Shown: piece by piece, positions 16,218 through 24,841 of the stretch
Position numbering within the stretch: the stretch's first letter is position 1
Layout: each line of letters begins with the position of its first letter
NCBI RefSeq assembly: GCF_944324505.1
Contig: NZ_CALUWO010000002.1
Span: forward strand, 1 to 64,000
From: an uncultured Desulfovibrio sp.
Lineage (GTDB): Bacteria; Desulfobacterota; Desulfovibrionia; Desulfovibrionales; Desulfovibrionaceae
DNA length: 64,000 nt
Direction: 5' to 3'
Program-made: the position numbers and the translations under genes
The notes under the pieces: model-generated
The model's database searches: none
Told to the model about the DNA's origin: nothing
Seen by the model: only the letters and a program-made list of their open reading frames with translations

Positions 16218-16950
16218 TATCGCCCCGATCATCAGCATCCGCAATGTCTGGAAATACTTTGGCAAGAATGCCGCGCTTCAGGACATCAGCCTGGATATCT
16301 CCCCCGGCGAACGCGTGGTGATCATCGGCCCGTCCGGTTCCGGCAAGTCCACCCTGCTGCGTTCCATCAACCGCCTGGAAGAAATCGACAGTGGCACCAT
16401 CCTGGTCCAGGGGCAGGACATCACGGACCATCACAACAATATCAATACCATGCGGCGCAATCTGGGCATGGTCTTTCAGCAGTTCAACCTCTTTCCGCAC
16501 AAGACGGTCCTGCAAAACGTGACCCTGGCCCCCATCAAGCTGCTCAAGCTGTCCCGCAGCGAAGCCGAAGACCGCGCCTTTACCCTGCTCAAGCGCGTGG
16601 GCATCAGCGACAAGGCCAATGTCTTTCCGGCCCAGCTTTCCGGCGGACAGCAGCAGCGCGTGGCCATTGCCCGCGCCCTGGCCATGCAGCCGGCCATCAT
16701 GCTCTTTGACGAGCCGACGTCCGCCCTGGACCCGGAAATGGTGGGGGAAGTGCTGGATGTCATGGTGTCGCTGGCCGAGGACGGCATGACCATGATCTGC
16801 GTCACCCACGAAATGGGCTTTGCCCGCACCGTGGCTGACCGCGTCATCTTCATGGATCAGGGCCAGATACTGGAAATGGGCACGCCGGAGCGCCTCTTTA
16901 CCGCCCCCCGGCATCCCCGCCTGCGCCAGTTCCTCAACCAGATTCTCTGA
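16201..16950 (+). CDS. amino-acid ABC transporter ATP-binding protein (GlnQ/HisP type)
   Basis: This 249-residue ABC ATPase has Walker [11 protein letters not shown]-loop FQQFNLFPH, signature [15 protein letters not shown], Walker [14 protein letters not shown] and switch His in VTHEMGFA. It powers the importer formed with the two preceding genes. The start is ATGATG at 16201 or 16204, inside the end of the permease gene. Its TGA overlaps the ATG of mnmA (TGATG), which implies translational coupling. Confidence 0.95.
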   Translation: MMEKSNIAPIISIRNVWKYFGKNAALQDISLDISPGERVVIIGPSGSGKSTLLRSINRLEEIDSGTILVQGQDITDHHNNINTMRRNLGMVFQQFNLFPHKTVLQNVTLAPIKLLKLSRSEAEDRAFTLLKRVGISDKANVFPAQLSGGQQQRVAIARALAMQPAIMLFDEPTSALDPEMVGEVLDVMVSLAEDGMTMICVTHEMGFARTVADRVIFMDQGQILEMGTPERLFTAPRHPRLRQFLNQIL

Positions 16951-18230
16951 TGCGCATTGCCGTGGCCGTCAGCGGCGGCGTGGACAGTCTCTGTGCCCTC
17001 TGGCGCCTGCACCAGGACGGGCATGAGGTGCTGGCCGTGCACGGTCTTTTTCTGCCGCCGGGGGAAGACATTCCCCCGCGGCAGACGGCAGATGACGCCC
17101 TGTCCGTCACTGTCCGCCTGCCTGCTTCCTGCGGAAACGCCACCGGCGACCTGCCGCCGGCCCGCCTCTTCTGCCTGGACCCGGCAGACGTTCCCGCCTC
17201 CGCTCCCCTGCTACCTGCCCCTCTGGCGGACAGCCTGTCCCCGGCCCTGCCGGGCCTGCGCCAGAACTGCCGCAAGCTGGGCATTCCCCTGTATCTGCTG
17301 GATGCCCGGGCACTCTTCGACGCCTGCGTGGTGCGGCCCTTTGTGCGGGCCTATGCCGCCGGGCAGACGCCCAATCCCTGCGCCCTGTGCAACCGGCATA
17401 TCAAGTTCGGTATTCTTGCCGCCGCCGCCCGTGAGCTTCAGGCGGACCTGGCCACCGGCCACTATGCCCGCCTCGGCACCCTGCCGGAGACCGGCGGCCT
17501 TACCCTGACCAGCGCCGCAGACAGCGCCAAGGACCAGGGCTATTTTCTTGCTCTGGTACCGCCTGCGGCCCTGGAGCGGGTGCACTTTCCGCTGGACAGC
17601 CTGCGTAAGCAGGACTGCCTGCAGGCGGTCCGTGCCGCCGGCCTGTCCGTTCCCCTGCCCGGAGAAAGTCAGGAAATCTGTTTCATTCCCCCGCATGAAG
17701 ACGCCTACCGCGACTTTCTGCAAGAGCGCTGGAAACAGGAAGGTATCCCCTGCCCGGCAGTCGGCCCCGTGCTGCTGCGCTGGCGGCAGGAGGACGGACA
17801 CATGGCCGAACGCCCCCTGGGACGGCACAACGGCCTCTGGCGCTATACCGAAGGGCAGCGGCGCGGCCTGGGCATAGCCCACAGCGAGCCGCTGTATGTG
17901 CTTGCCAAGGACATGTCCCGCAATGCCCTGCTGGTGGGCGGCCGTTCCCTGCTGGGCATGCACACCTGCCTGACCCGTCCCGCCAATTTCTTTCTGCCGC
18001 CGGACCGCTGGCAGGCAATGCCCGCTGCCGGAGAAACGCTGCGGGTGCGCCTGCGCTATCGCCAGCAGCCCGTGCCGGCTAGGGTAGGCATCCGTCCCGA
18101 CGGCGGGCTGCACATCTGCCCGGCCCCGCACAGCGGGCCGCACTTTCCCTCGGCCCCCGGCCAGGTGGCCGCCGTTTACGATGCGCAGGGCCGCATGCTG
18201 GCCGGCGCCCTCATCAGTGACATCAGCTGA
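16950..18230 (+). CDS. mnmA: tRNA-specific 2-thiouridylase, divergent MnmA with insertion
   Basis: This 426-residue enzyme thiolates U34 of Glu, Gln and Lys tRNAs using ATP and a sulfur relay. PP-loop SGGVDS is at residues 8-13. The first catalytic Cys is in TPNPCALCNRHIKFG, the second in GESQEICFIP; KDQGYFL and YTEGQRRGLGI are also typical. It is longer than E. coli MnmA (about 368) because roughly 70 residues, rich in Pro and Ala, separate VHGLFL from CRKLGIPLYLLD where E. coli has about 45. The ATG at 16950 overlaps the ATPase stop, tying a tRNA-modification gene to an amino-acid transporter operon. A terminator follows. Confidence 0.88.
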   Translation: MRIAVAVSGGVDSLCALWRLHQDGHEVLAVHGLFLPPGEDIPPRQTADDALSVTVRLPASCGNATGDLPPARLFCLDPADVPASAPLLPAPLADSLSPALPGLRQNCRKLGIPLYLLDARALFDACVVRPFVRAYAAGQTPNPCALCNRHIKFGILAAAARELQADLATGHYARLGTLPETGGLTLTSAADSAKDQGYFLALVPPAALERVHFPLDSLRKQDCLQAVRAAGLSVPLPGESQEICFIPPHEDAYRDFLQERWKQEGIPCPAVGPVLLRWRQEDGHMAERPLGRHNGLWRYTEGQRRGLGIAHSEPLYVLAKDMSRNALLVGGRSLLGMHTCLTRPANFFLPPDRWQAMPAAGETLRVRLRYRQQPVPARVGIRPDGGLHICPAPHSGPHFPSAPGQVAAVYDAQGRMLAGALISDIS

Positions 18231-18257
18231 CGCGCTGCCGTCTGCTCTCGACATGAC

Positions 18258-18286
18258 AAAAAAGGACGCCATGCGGCGTCCTTTTC
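18258..18286. terminator. intrinsic terminator after mnmA
   Basis: GGACGCC (18264-18270), loop ATGC, GGCGTCC (18275-18281), flanked by A and T runs, so it can work in both directions. It is the end of the ABC-mnmA operon and lies just past the convergent membrane-protein gene. Confidence 0.8.
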
Positions 18287-18321
18287 TGGTCCATCGGGTC
18301 ATGGCCTGTCGGCCGCGCGGC

Positions 18322-19227
18322 TTACAAGCAGAACACAAGAACTTCCCGCAGCAGCAGGAGAACAAAGGGCAGGCAGAGCAGCCACAGCCGGCGGGCCTGC
18401 GCCGGACGGAAAAGAAAGACCGCCCAGAGCAGCATGGCCAGGGTCAGGGGCACAATGCCCCCCCAGACGGACAGCGGCAGCTCCTGCATGGGCAGTCCGT
18501 AGCGGAAATGCTGCACCGGAATCAGAAGCATGTCGCTCCAGATGTCAATGCAGGAGGGGAAATAGCCCAGCGCGGCCCAGACGGCGCACCAGCGCACCAC
18601 CCGGTCAAAATTGCCGTTTGCCAGCAGGGGGTCGTCACGCAGGCAGTACAGATAAAGCAGGGCAGCTCCGCCGGCCGGGGCCATCTTGGCAAAGGCATGG
18701 TGCAGGGCTGAGCTGAGCACAAGCTGCTGCATGGCGGCCCGTTCCATGCCCTGCGGCGGCGGCATGAGCATGCCTTCCAGCAGCAGAGCCATGCCAAAAT
18801 AGCAAAGCAGCGCCCCCAGATTCAGCAGCATGGGCAGACGGATGACCCGGCCGTCATAGCAGGTCTGCGCATCGGCAATGCTCCCGGGAAAGTGGGGAAA
18901 CTGCCGCTCCGCCCTGCGCAGGGCCGCCAGACAGACGCCGGCAAGCGCCGCCGCCAGCAGACTGCCGGCCATGGTATGCAGCCGCCACGGCGGCAGGTCC
19001 GTCCACCGGGGCAGGGCCAGCAGCTCCCGCGCGTAGTCGGCAGCAAGCAGCAGCAGGCTGCCCCAGCACAGCCAGACAGCCAGACGCGACAGGCGCGTCA
19101 CCCCCCAGAGGCACAGGCGGCCATGACCGCGGCGCCCCAGGGGATAGGAAAGCAGCAGGAGCAGGGGCAGCAGCTGGGCGGCGTGCAGGGGATACTTGAG
19201 AAGGAAGAGAAGACAGGTGTGCAACAT
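18322..19227 (-). CDS. polytopic membrane protein of unknown function
   Basis: This protein of 301 residues has seven or eight hydrophobic segments and few charged residues. Short loops contain RRAERQFPHFPGSIADAQTCYDGRV and CLRDDPLLANGNFDRVVRW. I do not recognise a family. ATG 19227 (MLHTCLLFLLKYPLHAAQLL) is the preferred start; a TTG four codons upstream (19239) is also open. Neither has a good ribosome binding site. It may be a small integral inner-membrane protein of lineage-restricted distribution. Confidence 0.65.
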   Translation of the reverse strand: MLHTCLLFLLKYPLHAAQLLPLLLLLSYPLGRRGHGRLCLWGVTRLSRLAVWLCWGSLLLLAADYARELLALPRWTDLPPWRLHTMAGSLLAAALAGVCLAALRRAERQFPHFPGSIADAQTCYDGRVIRLPMLLNLGALLCYFGMALLLEGMLMPPPQGMERAAMQQLVLSSALHHAFAKMAPAGGAALLYLYCLRDDPLLANGNFDRVVRWCAVWAALGYFPSCIDIWSDMLLIPVQHFRYGLPMQELPLSVWGGIVPLTLAMLLWAVFLFRPAQARRLWLLCLPFVLLLLREVLVFCL

Positions 19228-19355
19228 AGGTGTATACAAACGGGGTGAATGAATAACGGTCTTATACGGACTCCCCCTGCATCAGGCAAGGAGAAAGCGG
19301 CCCGTGCCGCCTCCGCAGGGAATCCGTGGCGACCAGCACCACCAGGAGTTTCCGC

Positions 19356-19979
19356 ATGAACGTTCTGCTTGTCAACGGCAGTCCCCACGCCAACGGGGCC
19401 ACGGCAACGGCCCTCAAGACCATTGCCGACCGCCTGCACGAACACGGCGTGGATTCCCGCCTGTTCCACATCGGCAACAAGGCCATCCGCGGCTGCATTG
19501 CCTGCAATTACTGCGGCCCCAACCGGGTCTGCTTCCTCAACGACGACCCGGTCAACGAGGGCATGGCCCTGCTCCGCACCTCCGATGCGCTCATCGTCGG
19601 TTCGCCGGTATACTATGCCGGACCCAATGCCACGTTGTGCGCCTTTCTTGACCGTGTTTTCTACCGCAAGTCCGATGCCTATGCCTTCAAGCCGGCGGCG
19701 GCCGTGGTCAGCTGTCGCCGGGGCGGGGCAAGCGCCACCTTTGACCGCCTGAACAAGTATTTCACCATTGCCCGCATGCCCGTGGTCTCCTCCCAGTACT
19801 GGAACTCCATCCACGGCAATAATGCGGAAGAAGCCCTGCAGGACAAGGAGGGCTTGCAGACCATGCGCACCCTGGCCGACAATATGGCCTGGCTGCTCAA
19901 GTGCATTGCCGCGGGCAAGGCCGCCGGCATCACGCCGCCGGAACCCGAACCCTGGGAAGGCACCAACTTCATCCGCTAG
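19356..19979 (+). CDS. flavodoxin-fold NAD(P)H-dependent FMN reductase
   Basis: This 207-residue protein has the FMN-binding start MNVLLVNGSPHANGATATAL and the Cys-rich GCIACNYCGPNRVCFLNDD, a pattern seen in iron-sulfur flavoproteins and related oxidoreductases. SPVYYAGPNATLCAFLDRVFY is the second flavin-contact region. Cytoplasmic two-electron transfer from NAD(P)H to a quinone, metal or flavin acceptor is likely. The Cys motif could hold an Fe-S cluster but spacing alone does not prove it. The start at 19356 follows CAGGAG. The region 19980-20252 holds no gene I can support. Confidence 0.85.
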   Translation: MNVLLVNGSPHANGATATALKTIADRLHEHGVDSRLFHIGNKAIRGCIACNYCGPNRVCFLNDDPVNEGMALLRTSDALIVGSPVYYAGPNATLCAFLDRVFYRKSDAYAFKPAAAVVSCRRGGASATFDRLNKYFTIARMPVVSSQYWNSIHGNNAEEALQDKEGLQTMRTLADNMAWLLKCIAAGKAAGITPPEPEPWEGTNFIR

Positions 19980-20252
19980 CGTCACGGGCGCCTACGCCTG
20001 CCGCCGGCGAAGCACGATCTTTTTCGCCGGGCACGGTGTCGGGAAAAACGGGTGCTGCGGTATGCTCATGCCGCAGGGCAGCGTTTTCCGGCAACAATGC
20101 CCTGCGGAAAAGTGCCCTGCCGCAGGCAGCAGGCGTTCTGTGGGTGCGGATCATTGGTCCCGGCAGGCGCCGGCAGGTATCTCTCGTCCGCGGCAGGGGC
20201 CGTTTCTCCGGCTCCTGCCCGCCGGACGCCGGCTGCGGCGTGGCCGGGCCGC

Positions 20253-20633
20253 CTAGACATGCCGGGCCAGGGTCATGCCCAGCAGCAGCGCCCCCATGCC
20301 CAGGACCACCTGCACAAGGATGTTGCAAAACAGCAGCCCCAGCCGCTCCTGCCCCAGGGCAAAGGAATCGAACATAAGGGACGAAAAGGTGGTGAAGGAT
20401 CCCATGAAGCCCACCAGCAGCAACAGGCGGACCTGATCGGGAATCATGAGGCGCACGGCCGCCAGATGCCAGATGAAGCCGAACAGAAAACTGCCCAGCA
20501 CATTGACCGTGAGGGTCCCCAACGGGTAGCTGCCTCCGGCCAGACGGTTGGCCAGTTCGGATGTGGCGTAGCGGGCCAGCGTTCCCAGCGCTCCCGCCCC
20601 GCCCAGCAGCAAAAGATTGCTCAGCGTTGCCAT
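20253..20633 (-). CDS. crcB: fluoride efflux channel CrcB/Fluc
   Basis: This 126-residue protein has four membrane segments and forms a dual-topology dimeric fluoride channel. Family motifs: GGAGALGTLARYATS, PLGTLTVNVLGSFLFGF (with the pore Asn) and VGFMGSFTTFSSLMFDSF with the phenylalanine-box residues and the central Na+ site. The start at 20633 has AAGGAC. I looked for a fluoride riboswitch in 20634-20810 and did not find the consensus. Confidence 0.93.
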   Translation of the reverse strand: MATLSNLLLLGGAGALGTLARYATSELANRLAGGSYPLGTLTVNVLGSFLFGFIWHLAAVRLMIPDQVRLLLLVGFMGSFTTFSSLMFDSFALGQERLGLLFCNILVQVVLGMGALLLGMTLARHV

Positions 20634-20807
20634 GGTTCTGTCCTTTTCTGCCGCCGCATCGTCCGTGACGAACGGGGCCCCGCAGGCCCTGACGGGGCGG
20701 TGCTATGATCTATCCTTTTTGTCATGAAAAAAACTGCCCTGTGCCGGTGCATCACCGTCCGCGTCCTTCTGCGGGTCTCTCAGACCGAGAGCGCGAAGAT
20801 TGACGCC

Positions 20808-20903
20808 TCAGCCCCCGCCACAGCCCACCGGTCCCTTTTTCAGCAGATACCGCACCAGCGTCATGAGCACCAGAAACAGGACGCCTCCCAGAAAATAGGC
20901 CAT
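20808..20903 (-). CDS. 31-residue single-span membrane peptide
   Basis: The minus strand encodes MAYFLGGVLFLVLMTLVRYL and then LKKGPVGCGGG, ending in TGA. It is one transmembrane helix, a dibasic cytoplasmic anchor and a Gly/Cys tail. The ATG at 20903 is preceded by GTGAGGAACGT, a good ribosome binding site. The layout resembles other bacterial one-helix microproteins. It lies between the hydrogenase-like gene and crcB. Between this gene and 21173 I see nothing else that I can support. Confidence 0.55.
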   Translation of the reverse strand: MAYFLGGVLFLVLMTLVRYLLKKGPVGCGGG

Positions 20904-21173
20904 ACGTTCCTCACAAAAAATACTGTTTACCTAACGGAGGAAATGCCTCCCGTTCCCCCGGCCGAAGAAATGTCCTCGGCGCACGCCCTCATACAGGCAT
21001 GCCGCTGGACTGTGCGGCTGATACGCCGCTGATTTGTGCGCTGCCCGCAGCACCGGACACGGCATGCGGAAATGTGGCCTCTGCCCGGCAGTTTCTGCGG
21101 CGCCCGCTGCCGCAAGCTGCCTGCCGACGGACAACACTGCCCGCCCCCCGGCCTGCCCCGTCGGCCCGCAGGC

Positions 21174-22649
21174 TCATTCATGCGCCGTCAGGCTCTCATG
21201 CCGGGCAGCACTGCCGCAGGTGGCGCGGGCAAAGCGTTCCACCAGCCGGGCCGCCGTATCCGGCTCGACCAGCACACCGGACCCGCCCACACAACCGCCC
21301 GCGCAGGCCATGACCTCCACCAGATTGCCGGGACAGTCCCCGTCAACGTAGGAACGCAGCCGGCGCATGGCCTGCGGCGACAGACCGTTGATGCACACGG
21401 GGTGCACCGCGCAGGCGTCGCCCGCCAGCGCGCGGATGGCCGCCGCCACCCCGCCGGTGACGGCATAGCCCCGGCCGGCGCCGCTGGCCGTTCCCAGCGG
21501 AGAAGCCTCGCACTCGTCCACGCGAATGCCGCGGGCATCCAGCAGCGCGCCCGCTTCCTCAAAGGTCAGCACAAAATCCACCAGCGGATCGCCAAGGGCC
21601 TCGGTGCGCTGGGCCACACACGGCCCCAGAAAGACATTGACCGTATCGGGATGGCCGGCGCGGGAAATTTCCGCCGCATAGTGCATGGGCGTCCGGCTCT
21701 CGGACACAAAGGGCAGCAGTTCGGGAGCATGCCGCCGCACGGCCTCCACATAGGCCGGACAGAAGGACGTGGTCATGAAGGTGTCTCCCCGCTGCATGCG
21801 CTCCGCCCAGTGGCGGGCGTCCTGCTCGCTGGCAAGATCCGCGCCGGCGGCCACCTCCACCACCTCGTCAAAGCCCAGTTTTTTCAGGGCAGTGATGATG
21901 CGCGGCAGGCCGCCCTTGAACTGCCCCGCCATGGCCGGCGCCACCAGAGCCGTGACATGCCGGGGAGAGGCCAGCGCCATGAGCACGGGCAGCACGTCGC
22001 TGCGCTCCATGACGGCGCCCGAGGGGCAGGCCCGCAGGCAGCGCCCGCAGCTGGTGCATCGGGCAAAATCGATTTCCGCACGGCCTTCCACGCCCTTGCG
22101 GATGGCCTGCACGGGGCAGGCCGCCTCGCACGGCACAGTGAGGCGCACAATGGCATGATAGGGACAGTGGGCATGGCACTGGCCGCAGTTGCGGCATTTG
22201 TCGGGATCAATGTGGGCGCGCCCCTGCACAATGGCGATGGCGCCAAAGCGGCAGCTGCCCGCGCAGGAACGGGCCACGCATCCCTGGCAGGCATCGCTGA
22301 CAAAATAGCGGGCCTTCATGCAGCTGTGGCAGGCAATGTCGCAGATGGTGAGCACGGGCCTCCTGGGCGTCTGTTCCTCCAGCGCCCGCTGGGCAAACTG
22401 CCGCAGGGGAATGCTGTCGTCCTGCTCGTCTTCCAGACGAAAGCCCAGGGCGGCGATGATGCGTTCGCGCAGAATGGCACGGTCCTTGTAAATGCAGCAG
22501 CGGGTCTGCTTCCGCCCGTTGCGGGGCCGCATGTCATGGGGAATCCTGTCCACCGTTTCCGCTAGGCGACCGTTCCAGAAGGCCTGTGCAACGTGGCCGA
22601 TAACGCCCAGACGCAGGGCACAGACCATATTTTTGTTTGACAGGGCCAT
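21174..22649 (-). CDS. [FeFe]-hydrogenase-like iron-sulfur protein, group B type
   Basis: This 491-residue protein matches the monomeric group B [FeFe]-hydrogenase layout. It has an N-terminal region ending RCCIYKDRAILRER, then several ferredoxin-type Cys clusters (about residues 103-210, e.g. CRNCGQCHAHCPY and CTSCGRCLRACP), then an H-cluster domain. The H-cluster motifs are altered: TSFCPAY (F296-C297) replaces TSCCP, and GPCVAQR (C344) replaces PCxAKK. EVMACAGGCVGG (C449, C453) is intact. The four cluster-ligand Cys remain, but the proton-transfer Cys and the conserved Lys are lost. So this may be a sensory or non-H2 enzyme. The start at 22649 has AAGGAGGATG. It follows the SPOR gene by 69 bases and may share its transcript. 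Confidence 0.85.
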   Translation of the reverse strand: MALSNKNMVCALRLGVIGHVAQAFWNGRLAETVDRIPHDMRPRNGRKQTRCCIYKDRAILRERIIAALGFRLEDEQDDSIPLRQFAQRALEEQTPRRPVLTICDIACHSCMKARYFVSDACQGCVARSCAGSCRFGAIAIVQGRAHIDPDKCRNCGQCHAHCPYHAIVRLTVPCEAACPVQAIRKGVEGRAEIDFARCTSCGRCLRACPSGAVMERSDVLPVLMALASPRHVTALVAPAMAGQFKGGLPRIITALKKLGFDEVVEVAAGADLASEQDARHWAERMQRGDTFMTTSFCPAYVEAVRRHAPELLPFVSESRTPMHYAAEISRAGHPDTVNVFLGPCVAQRTEALGDPLVDFVLTFEEAGALLDARGIRVDECEASPLGTASGAGRGYAVTGGVAAAIRALAGDACAVHPVCINGLSPQAMRRLRSYVDGDCPGNLVEVMACAGGCVGGSGVLVEPDTAARLVERFARATCGSAARHESLTAHE

Positions 22650-22718
22650 GAATCATCCTCCTTGGAACAGGTTCGGGACACAGCGTCGACGGACGAGAAA
22701 AAGAGGACGCCCCGCGCC

Positions 22719-23468
22719 TCAGCGCAGGACAGGCTTGCGGCTGCGCTGGATGGGATCGCCCAGGCGCAGCTCGTGCATGATGCGGGGAATCTCCGCCGCG
22801 CGCTCCGCATTACCGCGCAAAAGCACCAGCACCAGATAGTAGCGGCCGCTCTTTTCCATGCGGGTGCGCAGGCCGCGCCCCTCAAGGCGCTGCCGCAGAT
22901 CGTCCACGGCGCCGGCATCACGAAAGGCGCCCACCTGAAACACATAGTCAAACATGGTGGCCGGCGTGGCCGGCGGCGCGGTCTGGCCTTCGGGCACAGC
23001 GGCCTGCATGCCGGGCGGCATGGCGGGAACCGCAGCAGGCGCGGCGGCATCCGTGCCCGTGCGAGGGGGTACGGCAGGCTGTGCCGGCGCCAGCGGCGGT
23101 GTGACCTGATCCACATTCTCGCCCGGCGCAGCGCGCAGCACCCGGGCAAAGCGCAGGTCTTCGGCAGCCAGAATGCCCGGCTCGTTCTGCTCCGTCTCCG
23201 CTGTCTGCTCGCTGTCCTCCCCGGCCACGGTCTCCTCATCCGCCGCAGCGGTCTCTTCTCGCAGGGCATCTTCCTTGCCGGCCACAAAGGGAGAAATGTC
23301 CTCCCACTGGCTGCGGCCAAACATGATGCCCACCAGATAGGACGACGATATGGCCACCAGCGCCAGAAAGAGCACCACCAGCACGGACGGCAGCGTCATG
23401 GGCAGACCGGCGGCCGGGCGCTGCTCCCGGTCGGGGCCGTGTTCCTTCTGTCTACGAAAAACGTTCAT
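22719..23468 (-). CDS. SPOR-domain inner-membrane protein
   Basis: This 249-residue protein has a short cytoplasmic N-terminus and one membrane helix (about residues 27-49). A long Ala/Glu/Pro-rich periplasmic linker and a C-terminal SPOR domain (FDYVFQVGAFRDAGAVDDLRQ to YYLVLVLL) follow. SPOR domains bind denuded peptidoglycan glycan strands at division sites, as in FtsN and DamX. The start at 23468 has AAGGAAA upstream. It is the first gene of a probable pair with the hydrogenase-like gene, although the two functions have no obvious link. Confidence 0.85.
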   Translation of the reverse strand: MNVFRRQKEHGPDREQRPAAGLPMTLPSVLVVLFLALVAISSSYLVGIMFGRSQWEDISPFVAGKEDALREETAAADEETVAGEDSEQTAETEQNEPGILAAEDLRFARVLRAAPGENVDQVTPPLAPAQPAVPPRTGTDAAAPAAVPAMPPGMQAAVPEGQTAPPATPATMFDYVFQVGAFRDAGAVDDLRQRLEGRGLRTRMEKSGRYYLVLVLLRGNAERAAEIPRIMHELRLGDPIQRSRKPVLR

Positions 23469-23684
23469 GCCATTTCCTTGCTGACGGGCGGCAGTCCGGG
23501 CCATGTGCTCACGGCACGGGGAACTGCAAAAAACCTTGCCGGACAGACTGCCGGAATGCTCAGTTTAGCCTGCCCCCGGCCGAAGGTAAAGGCCCGGAAC
23601 CGTCCCCGCCCTGCCCCGACGCCGCGCTTGCTCCCCATGGGCGCCCTTGCTACACTGCGAAAAATTTTTCTGCAGGATGGTCCC

Positions 23685-24641
23685 ATGTTGCGTCCTTTTC
23701 TTTCCGCTGTCCTTGGCTGCCTGCTGCTGGTGCTTTCCGCTCCCCTCGTCAGGGCGGAAGACACCCCGGCAAGCCTTCACGTCCGCAACCATACCCATAT
23801 GGAGCTGCTGAGCATCCGCTTCAGCACGACCCGTGTGGAAAGTTTCGCCCGGCTTGATCTGCCGCCGGACGGGGAAGATACCCTGGAACGTCCCGGCGGC
23901 GTCCAGGACCTGCGCCTGGATTTCGGCCTGGTTCTCTGGAACTTTCCGCACATCGATCTGGACCGCCTGCAAGGCATCACTGCCTGCCGCGAACATGACG
24001 CCCCCTGCCTGCTGCTGCACGGCAGCAGGGGCGAGGAAACGCACTGTGCCGGCACGGTCCGCAGCCTGCTCCCGGCTGACGGCCGCCCCGTCTGTGCCCT
24101 TACCAGCTTCCGCCCGGGCATGAAGATGGACGATGCCTGCGCCCTGCTGGAAAAGAACCTGCTGACGGATGAAAATGGCGCCGTGCTCACCAGTCTGGGC
24201 TTTGCGGGGCTGGTCTGGGCCGCCCGGCTTACCCCCGGACAGGGGCCGGTGCGTTCGGCCGTGCTGGAACATCTGGAACTGCGCCAGACCCTCACCACCG
24301 ACCATCTGCGCGCCCTGCTGTCCACCCTCTATGCCCAGGGCTACAGCCTCTGGCAGGCCGAATTTCCGGGCATGGACTTCAATTTTACGGAAATGACCAC
24401 CTTTGACGAGGAGCGCCGCCGCCAGATTCTCCAGCAGGGGGTGGAACTCATGTTCAGCGCCGGCACGGGCGAGGCCTCCATCATGCTGGCTCCGCGTGCC
24501 CTGCTGCCGGCCCTGCTGGATGCCGAAGACCCCAAGGAAGACGTGCAGCTCTTCACCGTCACCCTGCGCCCGGCTTCCTCCACCCTTCTGGTGGACATTG
24601 CCTCCTATACGGCAGAACTCCAGGACGAGGGCGAACGCTAG
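23685..24641 (+). CDS. secreted protein of unknown function
   Basis: This 318-residue protein has a signal peptide (MLRPFLSAVLGCLLLVLSAP, cleaved near VRA-ED). The mature part starts with a beta-rich stretch (SLHVRNHTHMELLSIRFSTTRVES). It also has a CREHDAPCLLLHG pair of Cys that could form a disulfide and a helical C-terminal half. I do not recognise a family. The start at 23685 has GCAGGATGG. It is divergent from the SPOR gene. Confidence 0.7.
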   Translation: MLRPFLSAVLGCLLLVLSAPLVRAEDTPASLHVRNHTHMELLSIRFSTTRVESFARLDLPPDGEDTLERPGGVQDLRLDFGLVLWNFPHIDLDRLQGITACREHDAPCLLLHGSRGEETHCAGTVRSLLPADGRPVCALTSFRPGMKMDDACALLEKNLLTDENGAVLTSLGFAGLVWAARLTPGQGPVRSAVLEHLELRQTLTTDHLRALLSTLYAQGYSLWQAEFPGMDFNFTEMTTFDEERRRQILQQGVELMFSAGTGEASIMLAPRALLPALLDAEDPKEDVQLFTVTLRPASSTLLVDIASYTAELQDEGER

Positions 24642-24647
24642 ACAGCG

Positions 24648-24743
24648 CCCCGGCTTCCGGTCCCGACTTCCGGCCCCGGATTCCGGCCTGTCCGCTGTTC
24701 TGACTGCCGGCCAGGCTTCAGGCGCTCCCGCCCCGGCTTCCGG
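24648..24743 (+). repeat. short degenerate repeats of CCCCGGCTTCCGG
   Basis: Four copies of a 12-13 base unit (cccCGGcTTCCGG or close variants) lie at 24648-24660, 24662-24673, 24674-24686 and 24731-24743 in the 3' flank of the secreted-protein gene. Confidence 0.45.
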
Positions 24744-24776
24744 CAGTGCGCGCCGCGCAGACGCGGCCCATCCATG

Positions 24777-24818
24777 ACAAAAAGGGACCCTTCCGCCCGA
24801 ACGCGAAAGGGTCCCTTG
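24777..24818 (-). terminator. intrinsic terminator of the cyclophilin gene
   Basis: AAGGGACCCTT (24782-24792) pairs with AAGGGTCCCTT (24807-24817). On the minus strand it ends in a T run. It lies between convergent genes. Confidence 0.8.
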
Positions 24819-24841
24819 GCGTTGCCGCGTCACGGCAAAAA

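Noticed and set aside
20634..20810. Fluoride riboswitch upstream of crcB
   Set aside because: A GGTGATG sequence occurs but the paired elements and the conserved downstream CTGATG segment of the crcB motif are missing.
20941..21032. Small plus-strand frame MPPVPPAEEMSSAHALIQAC...
   Set aside because: Its GGAGG lies only two bases from the ATG, too close for normal initiation, and the peptide has low-complexity, shadow-like composition.
24648..24743. Short CCGGCTTCCGG repeats as a CRISPR-like or mobile element
   Set aside because: Units are 12-13 bases, irregularly spaced and in GC-rich intergenic DNA. There are no spacers of constant length and no cas or transposase gene.
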